11,049 nucleotides of DNA from Bacteroidota bacterium (lineage in GTDB: Bacteria; Bacteroidota; Bacteroidia; Bacteroidales; B39-G9), in contig JAUVJB010000090.1 of assembly GCA_030592465.1 (NCBI GenBank), positions 1 through 11,049 on the forward strand. The letters are read 5' to 3'. The notes beneath the pieces are model-generated. The model did no database searches. It saw only the letters and a program-made list of their open reading frames with translations, and was not told the origin of the DNA. The translations under genes were made by a program, and so were the position numbers. Of the stretch, positions 6,748 through 11,049 are shown piece by piece. Every line of letters begins with the position of its first letter. The stretch's first letter is position 1.

Positions 6748-7773
6748 TTAGTTTTTATTTGCAAGTTGTCCGCAAGCTGCATCAATATCTTTCCCTCTGC
6801 TTCTTCTAATGTTTACAATAATATTTTTACTTTCAAGATAATTTACAAAAGCATCTGTTTTTTCTTTGGTCGATTTTCTTAGGCTGCTGTTATCAATAGG
6901 ATTATATTCTATAATATTTATTTTGCAAGGTACATTTTTACAAAAAACCGCAAGTTCTTTTGCATCATTAATATCATCGTTAACATCTTTTAACAAAAGA
7001 TATTCAAAGGTAATCCTGTTTTGTGTCTTGTTGTTAAAATATTTAAGTGCTTCTGCTAACTCGCTTAACGAATTAGTTTTATTAATTGGCATTAATCGGC
7101 TGCGCTTTTCATTATTAGCCGAATGTAGCGAAACTGCGAGATTAAACCTGATATTATCATCAGCAAGTTTTTTAATCATTTTATTAATACCTGATGTTGA
7201 TAGGGTTATTCTGCTGTTTGACATTGCCAAGCCTTGCTTTGATGTAATTATATTTATTGCCGACAAAACATTGTCGTAGTTTAGCAATGGCTCACCCATT
7301 CCCATGAAAACGATATTTGAAAAAAGTAAATTGTTTTCTTCTGCTTGTTGTTTTATGAAAAATACTTGGTCGTAAATTTCGGCAACGGTTAAATTGCGTT
7401 TAAATCCTAAATGACCTGTGGCACAAAATTCACAAGCCAGTTTACATCCTACTTGTGAAGATATACAGGCAGTTGCTCTATTGTGTGCAGGAATAAGAAC
7501 ACCTTCAATAATACCGCCGTCAGAAAGTTCAAAAGCAGTTTTTATTGTTTTGTCTGCACTTTTTTGTGAGCTTTTTATTTTTATGTGATTTAATGAAAAT
7601 TTTAGTTTTAATAAGTCTCTAATTTCCTTTGAGATATTAGTCATCTCATCAAACGAAGATACATGTTTTTTCCAAAGCCATTCATAAACTTGTTTGGCGC
7701 GAAATGCTTTTTCTTTGTTTTCTGTAAAAAAGTTTTCAATGTTTTTTAATGTTAAATCTCTAATATCTTGCAA
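6748..7773 (-). CDS. rlmN: Dual-specificity 23S rRNA (A2503-C2) / tRNA (A37-C2) methyltransferase RlmN
   Basis: RlmN is a cytoplasmic radical-SAM enzyme that methylates C2 of A2503 in 23S rRNA and of A37 in some tRNAs. Residues here are numbered from the upstream TTG at 7824. The 4Fe-4S cluster motif is C127-x3-C131-x2-C134 (GCKLACEFC). GMGEPL (175-180) forms part of the SAM site. C351 in AACGQL matches the methyl-carrying Cys, and C120 the second catalytic Cys. The N-terminal domain holds AFRAKQVYEWLWKK. The frame is open to the TTG at 7824 (358 aa), but I prefer the in-frame TTG at 7773 (341 aa). There MQDIRDLTL aligns with the usual family start, and the -7-like box at 7822-7829 would leave a leader of about 40 nt. 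The 17 residues between the two starts match nothing I recognise. It is convergent with rnhB. Confidence 0.94.
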   Translation of the reverse strand: MQDIRDLTLKNIENFFTENKEKAFRAKQVYEWLWKKHVSSFDEMTNISKEIRDLLKLKFSLNHIKIKSSQKSADKTIKTAFELSDGGIIEGVLIPAHNRATACISSQVGCKLACEFCATGHLGFKRNLTVAEIYDQVFFIKQQAEENNLLFSNIVFMGMGEPLLNYDNVLSAINIITSKQGLAMSNSRITLSTSGINKMIKKLADDNIRFNLAVSLHSANNEKRSRLMPINKTNSLSELAEALKYFNNKTQNRITFEYLLLKDVNDDINDAKELAVFCKNVPCKINIIEYNPIDNSSLRKSTKEKTDAFVNYLESKNIIVNIRRSRGKDIDAACGQLANKN

Positions 7774-7821
7774 TTGATTAAATTTTAATGCGTTAACAAT
7801 CTGATTGTTTAATGTTTTTTG

Positions 7822-7829
7822 CAAAGTTA
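7822..7829 (-). promoter_or_regulatory. Possible -7 box for rlmN
   Basis: On the minus strand TAACTTTG fits TAnnTTTG and overlaps the upstream candidate TTG start at 7824. If it is used, transcription starts downstream of that TTG and the gene must begin at the TTG at 7773. No TTTG is found 19-21 bp further upstream, so this is a half match. Confidence 0.4.
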
Positions 7830-7890
7830 TAATAAATTAATTAAAGTAAGGTTAATATTTATTAATCAGGTCGCCTTTGGGTGAGTTTCA

Positions 7891-7926
7891 GAAATGACAT
7901 ATCTTTGAGATATGTCATTTCTTTTT
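7891..7926 (+). terminator. Strong terminator-like hairpin between divergent genes
   Basis: GAAATGACATATCT (7891-7904) pairs perfectly with AGATATGTCATTTC (7908-7921) over the 3-nt loop TTG, and TTTTT follows (7922-7926). By shape this is an intrinsic terminator for the + strand, yet no gene reading in that direction ends here: rlmN starts to its left on the minus strand and the peptidase starts 440 bp to its right. A smaller imperfect hairpin, TCGCCTTTGGGTGA, lies just before it at 7871-7884. It could insulate the following promoter, end a short RNA, or be a repeat. Confidence 0.5.
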
Positions 7927-7928
7927 CG

Positions 7929-7959
7929 TTTGTTAGATGTTATTTTTAATTTAAGTTTG
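7929..7959 (+). promoter_or_regulatory. Bacteroidota-type promoter upstream of the S46 peptidase
   Basis: TTTG (7929-7932), 19 bp, then TAAGTTTG (7952-7959): both elements and the spacing fit the Bacteroidota housekeeping consensus (TTTG, 19-21 bp, TAnnTTTG). It is the only complete match I found in the window. Transcription would start near 7966, giving a leader of about 400 nt before the peptidase ATG, or a separate short RNA. Confidence 0.6.
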
Positions 7960-8369
7960 TAACTTAATATATTCGAAAAAAGAAATTATTAACTAATTTT
8001 TCCGAAATAAATAGATCATTCACTATTTTAAAGAAAAATTATAGAATAACAACAATAATAGAATGTAACAAATCATATATAATAATCGTCTTTATAATTA
8101 AGGCATAATTTAAATTTCACACTAGCTTGTTTTATTAGTAAAATGAGCTTAATAAATTCCATTATGATATTGAACAAAAGTAATGTATTACAAAACATAA
8201 GATTATTTTTGCAAAGCACATCATAATAAATTAATTTGCACACAAAATTTTTTTAATAAATATATAGTTTTTATCAACCCTACATGATAAATATAATTGT
8301 TTAACACAAAGAGAGGATGGGTAATATTAACGAGTAGGACATCCAAACTTTTTTTTAAAAAATAAACAC
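7960..8369 (+). other. Long AT-rich leader or intergenic stretch before the peptidase
   Basis: I find no convincing gene, RNA family or riboswitch here. A second -7-like box, TATTTTTG (8204-8211), lacks a partner TTTG at the right distance. A less AT-rich patch at 8311-8344 contains GGATG / CATCC segments 20 nt apart, followed by an eight-T run, and ends 25 bp before the ATG; it could fold in the leader RNA. The longest small frame noticed (8143-8226, 27 codons) has no supporting feature. Confidence 0.4.
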
Positions 8370-10595
8370 ATGAAAAAATTTATTTCGTTATTTATTGTAT
8401 CATCAATATTCTTTAGCTTTTCTTTAAAAGCTGATGAAGGCATGTGGTTACCACTACTTCTTGAGAAATATAATATTGGTACAATGACAAAGATGGGGCT
8501 TAAATTATCTGCTGAAGATATTTACAGCATTAACCATTCAAGTATTAAAGATGCTATTCTTGTATTAGATCATGGTAGTTGTACTGCTGAAGTTGTTTCT
8601 CCGGATGGATTATTATTAACAAACCATCATTGCGGATATGGTGAAATACAAGCACATAGCTCAACAGAACACGATTATTTAACTGATGGTTTTTGGGCAA
8701 AATCAAGAGACCAAGAATTGGCAAACCCGGGCAAAGTAGCTTCATTTTTAATCAGAGTAGAAGATGTTACAGAAAGAATCATGTCAAAATTAAATGACAC
8801 AATGCCTGAAGTAAGGAGAGAAGTTGTTGTTGATTCAATTGCAAAAGTTATTGAAGACGAAGCAACAGAAAATACTGTTTATGATGCTCGCGTAAATGGC
8901 ATGTTCAAAGGCAACTATTACTATTTATTTGTTTACGAAACATTTAAAGACATTCGTCTTGTTGGTGCTCCACCCGAATCAATTGGTAAATTTGGTTCTG
9001 ATACTGATAACTGGATGTGGCCTCGCCATACTAACGATTTCAGTATGTTTAGAATTTATTGCTCTCCTGACGGGAAACCTGCTGAATACTCAAAAGACAA
9101 TGTTCCGTTTAAACCAAAACATTTTTTACCTATTTCTTTAAAGGGCGTGAAAAAGGGTAATTTTGCCATGATTCTTGGCTATCCGGGAAGAACTAATCGT
9201 TTTTTAACTTCTTGGGGTGTTAAAGAAACTATTGACCAGGAAAATCCCAATAGAATAAAAATCAGAGGTAAAAAACAAGCTATTTGGAAAAAGGATATGA
9301 GAGCTGACGATAGTATTCGTATTCAATATTCTTCGAAATATGCTCGTTCAAGTAATTATTGGAAATATTCAATTGGCGAAAATAAAGGCTTAAAAAGATT
9401 GAAAGTTTATGAGCAAAAACAAAAATTAGAAGCTCGTTTTACTGATTGGGTTAACCAAGATGCTAAAAGAAAACAAAAATATGGTGAAGCATTAAATTTA
9501 ATTAAAGATGCTTATCAAAACACTGAAACGTATGATAATGTTGTTCAATATTTATATGAAACAATGATTGGTGGTACAGAAGTCGTTAGTTTCGCCATGA
9601 AAGCCGGTCAGTTAAATCGTATTCTTAATGCTACTCCTGACAGTACTAATTTAATAAGTAGCAGTGTTGAGGATTTAAAAGCACAGGCTGAAGATTTTTT
9701 TAAAGATTATAGTGTTACAACAGACAAAAAAGTCTTTGTTGCTTTAATTAATATATATTATCAAGACGTGCCAAAAGAATTTCATCCTGATTTTTATGAT
9801 TTAATTAATAAAAAATATAAAGGAAGCGTTGAGAAATTTGCTGATTATCTTTATAAAAAATCAATTTTTGTAGACCAAAATCGATTAAATGCATTCTTAG
9901 CTAAACCAAACAAGAAAGTTATAGCAAAAGATCCTGCATATATAATGATGAAGTCTGTTATTAATAAATATCGCGAAATTTATGGTGCTTCAGACGAGTT
10001 TAATTCACAATTATATAAAGGTGAGCGTTTATTTGAGGCTGGTTTGTTAGAAATGGATAAAAACAAAACTTTTTATCCTGATGCTAACAGAACTATGAGA
10101 TTAACTTATGGTACAGTCGGTGATTATTACCCTAAAGATGCTGTTCATTATGATTATTACACCACATTAAAAGGCGTTATTGAAAAAGAAGACCCAAATA
10201 ATCCTGAGTTTGTTGTTCCTCAAAAATTAAAAGACCTTTATTATGCAAAAGATTATGGTCAATATGGCGATGCTGATGGCACATTACATCTTTGCTTTAT
10301 TACAGATAATGACATAACCGGAGGTAACTCAGGCAGCCCTGTTATTAATGGCGAAGGACAATTAATCGGTATTGCTTTTGATTCAAACTGGGAAGGCATG
10401 AGTAGCGATGTTGCTTTTGATACCGAATATGTAAAATGCGTGAATGTTGATATTCGATATGTATTATTCATTATTGATAAGTATGCAGGTGCAACTAACT
10501 TAATTGATGAAATGACTATAGTAAAAGAAGAACCTGCTGCAGTTGAAGAAAAGGCTGATGTTGAACAAACTCAACAACCTGCAACTGTTGAATAA
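8370..10595 (+). CDS. S46-family dipeptidyl-peptidase, probably DPP11-like (Asp/Glu-specific)
   Basis: S46 enzymes are chymotrypsin-fold periplasmic exopeptidases that release N-terminal dipeptides. DPP11 prefers Asp/Glu at P1 and DPP7 prefers hydrophobic residues. The 741-aa product has a Sec signal peptide (1-21, cleavage near LKA-DEG). The likely triad is H87 (TNHHCGYG, 84-90), D223 (TNDFSMF) and S654 (GGNSGSP, 651-657). DTDNWMWPRH (211-220) is a family hallmark. The residue 18 after the catalytic Ser, which as I recall is Gly in DPP7 but Arg or Ser in DPP11, is S672 here (FDSNWEG), so I favour DPP11. About 23 acidic, Gln/Pro-rich residues (719-741) extend past the normal family end after IDEMTIV. 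The ATG follows AAACAC without a Shine-Dalgarno. It appears monocistronic, with a terminator 17 bp downstream. It would supply dipeptides for amino-acid fermentation. Confidence 0.93.
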   Translation: MKKFISLFIVSSIFFSFSLKADEGMWLPLLLEKYNIGTMTKMGLKLSAEDIYSINHSSIKDAILVLDHGSCTAEVVSPDGLLLTNHHCGYGEIQAHSSTEHDYLTDGFWAKSRDQELANPGKVASFLIRVEDVTERIMSKLNDTMPEVRREVVVDSIAKVIEDEATENTVYDARVNGMFKGNYYYLFVYETFKDIRLVGAPPESIGKFGSDTDNWMWPRHTNDFSMFRIYCSPDGKPAEYSKDNVPFKPKHFLPISLKGVKKGNFAMILGYPGRTNRFLTSWGVKETIDQENPNRIKIRGKKQAIWKKDMRADDSIRIQYSSKYARSSNYWKYSIGENKGLKRLKVYEQKQKLEARFTDWVNQDAKRKQKYGEALNLIKDAYQNTETYDNVVQYLYETMIGGTEVVSFAMKAGQLNRILNATPDSTNLISSSVEDLKAQAEDFFKDYSVTTDKKVFVALINIYYQDVPKEFHPDFYDLINKKYKGSVEKFADYLYKKSIFVDQNRLNAFLAKPNKKVIAKDPAYIMMKSVINKYREIYGASDEFNSQLYKGERLFEAGLLEMDKNKTFYPDANRTMRLTYGTVGDYYPKDAVHYDYYTTLKGVIEKEDPNNPEFVVPQKLKDLYYAKDYGQYGDADGTLHLCFITDNDITGGNSGSPVINGEGQLIGIAFDSNWEGMSSDVAFDTEYVKCVNVDIRYVLFIIDKYAGATNLIDEMTIVKEEPAAVEEKADVEQTQQPATVE

Positions 10596-10611
10596 TCAAT
10601 AAACAAATTGT

Positions 10612-10646
10612 AAAAAAAGGTCGTTATTTTTTAACGGCTTTTTTTT
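10612..10646 (+). terminator. Intrinsic terminator of the S46 peptidase gene
   Basis: A-tract, G(G)TCGTTA, a loop of T residues, TAACGGC and an eight-T tract form a stem with one G-T wobble and one bulged G, extended by A-T pairs. It starts 17 bp after the stop codon and is followed by ATGAATT. Position and T tract make this a convincing Rho-independent terminator. Confidence 0.85.
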
Positions 10647-10733
10647 ATGAATTTTTTTAGATTACTATGCACACAAGTATAAAAATTTTGGCAAAATTTT
10701 ATTTTGAGGTGCTGAATGAAATTAAATTTATCG

Positions 10734-10749
10734 TCCGCCAGCTGGCGGA
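10734..10749. repeat. TCCGCCAGCTGGCGGA palindrome, copy 2
   Basis: Identical over all 16 nt to 6465-6480 but in a different context: no flanking terminal repeats and no CATTGCGAGG sequence. The palindrome therefore moves or arises independently of the MITE-like element. Confidence 0.7.
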
Positions 10750-10810
10750 TGTTACTTTTTATAATAATGAATACAGATCAAGAAATAATGAAGTTTTGAC
10801 TCATATACAC

Positions 10811-11029
10811 TTACAAGTAGTGTTTTTTTATTTTCATCCGCCAGTAGTCGGACACGTGTCCGTCAGCTGACGGATAAATGTAGCTTTCTGACACTAAATA
10901 TTTTCCTAATGCAGTATTAGTAAAAGCTTCTGCAAGCTCACTTATCCTAATAGCAAAATCAATTAACCTGTTTTTTATATGCTGAGCGTGAATAAACAAC
11001 GAATTTAATTTTGTCCATTGTGTTAACAT
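10811..11029 (-). pseudogene. Truncated four-helix-bundle protein remnant (23S rRNA intervening-sequence protein-like)
   Basis: A 72-codon frame from ATG at 11029. Residues about 20-47 (KNRLIDFAIRIS, AFTNTALGKYL) resemble the start of the S23/four-helix-bundle family, where a pattern like RLIDFAVRIIKL...LPNT..GKYLAGQL is usual. The family is normally about 115-130 aa and its function is unknown. After codon 51 the frame runs into the palindromic repeat at 10836-10875, and the Arg-Ser-Gly-Thr-Ser region and the later helices are missing. I found no continuation further left in any frame. I read it as a gene disrupted or replaced at its 3' part. The assignment rests on a short stretch, so it is moderate at best; it could instead be a chance open frame. 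Confidence 0.45.
10836..10875. repeat. 40-nt composite palindrome centred on GGACACGTGTCC
   Basis: Perfect core GGACACGTGTCC (10850-10861) with diverged arms: the left arm ATCCGCCAGTAGTC resembles 2230-2243, and the right arm GTCAGCTGACGGAT resembles the TCCGCCAGCTGGCGGA family. It sits exactly where similarity of the minus-strand four-helix-bundle fragment ends. Confidence 0.6.
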
Positions 11030-11030
11030 T

Positions 11031-11049
11031 TCATGCTGAGCTTGTCAAA
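11031..11049. repeat. Partial dispersed repeat cut by the window edge
   Basis: TCATGCTGAGCTTGTCAAA resembles one arm of a common intergenic repeat (TCATGCTGAGCTTGTCGAAGCATGA type) that I associate with environmental Bacteroidota genomes. The other arm would lie beyond 11049. It directly precedes the start of the four-helix-bundle fragment. Confidence 0.4.

Noticed and set aside
6866..7279. 137-codon open frame antisense to rlmN
   Set aside because: It is a reverse-complement shadow of the well-supported RlmN coding sequence.
8204..8211. TATTTTTG as a second peptidase promoter
   Set aside because: No TTTG 19-21 bp upstream; the match is half a consensus in AT-rich DNA, whereas 7929-7959 is complete.
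8143..8226. Small 27-codon frame (ATG AGC TTA ...) in the peptidase leader
   Set aside because: No family resemblance, no start context, and a length easily reached by chance. Only conservation or ribosome profiling could rescue it.
8311..8344. Possible riboswitch or attenuator just before the peptidase
   Set aside because: Only one 5-bp pairing over a 20-nt loop can be seen, and no known riboswitch consensus is recognisable.
10667..10870. 67-codon open frame on the + strand after the peptidase terminator
   Set aside because: It spans the palindromes at 10734-10749 and 10836-10870, has no recognisable domain or start context, and lies in low-complexity AT-rich DNA.

Overview
This AT-rich window (roughly 70 % A+T by eye) looks like chromosome from a member of the Bacteroidota, probably an uncultured Bacteroidales-type organism. 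Four things point there. The proteins read as the Bacteroidota versions of their families. There is an S46 dipeptidyl-peptidase. Starts lack Shine-Dalgarno sequences and sit in A-rich leaders. One promoter is an exact TTTG-N19-TAnnTTTG of the Bacteroidota type. Three of the seven intact genes appear to start with TTG.

Layout. 1-229: the end of an inverted/tandem repeat, then the rsgA leader. 230-1171 (+): rsgA, a ribosome-assembly GTPase. 1259-1975 (+): an exported PAP2-family phosphatase-like protein. 1976-2343: two nested inverted repeats. 2344-3786 (-): an oligosaccharide flippase. 3787-4256: heptad repeats and two hairpin elements between divergent genes. 4257-5381 (+): a GT4 glycosyltransferase. 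5382-5649: a large nested inverted repeat. 5650-6261 (+): rnhB. 6262-6747: a 214-bp MITE-like element and a second, weaker inverted repeat. 6748-7773 (-): rlmN. 7774-8369: a strong hairpin, a strong promoter and a leader of about 400 nt. 8370-10595 (+): an S46 peptidase, probably DPP11-like, followed by an intrinsic terminator. 10647-11049: short GC-rich palindromes and the truncated remnant of a four-helix-bundle gene.

How the genes fit together. rsgA (30S maturation), rlmN (23S A2503 and tRNA methylation) and rnhB (ribonucleotide removal) are independent housekeeping genes. The flippase and the glycosyltransferase are divergently arranged and probably both serve surface glycan synthesis, although no full polysaccharide cluster is present. 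The peptidase would act in the periplasm, releasing dipeptides for amino-acid catabolism, which suits a proteolytic lifestyle.

I see no defence system, CRISPR array, integrase, rRNA or tRNA. What is unusual is the intergenic DNA. Almost every gap of more than 150 bp holds an inverted repeat, often nested, and several are built from 7-bp tandem units or from related TCCGCC palindromes. One is flanked by a candidate 4-bp target-site duplication. These repeats, the hairpin-promoter-leader arrangement before the peptidase, and substitutions at key residues of the PAP2 protein and the peptidase are the points most worth a second look.
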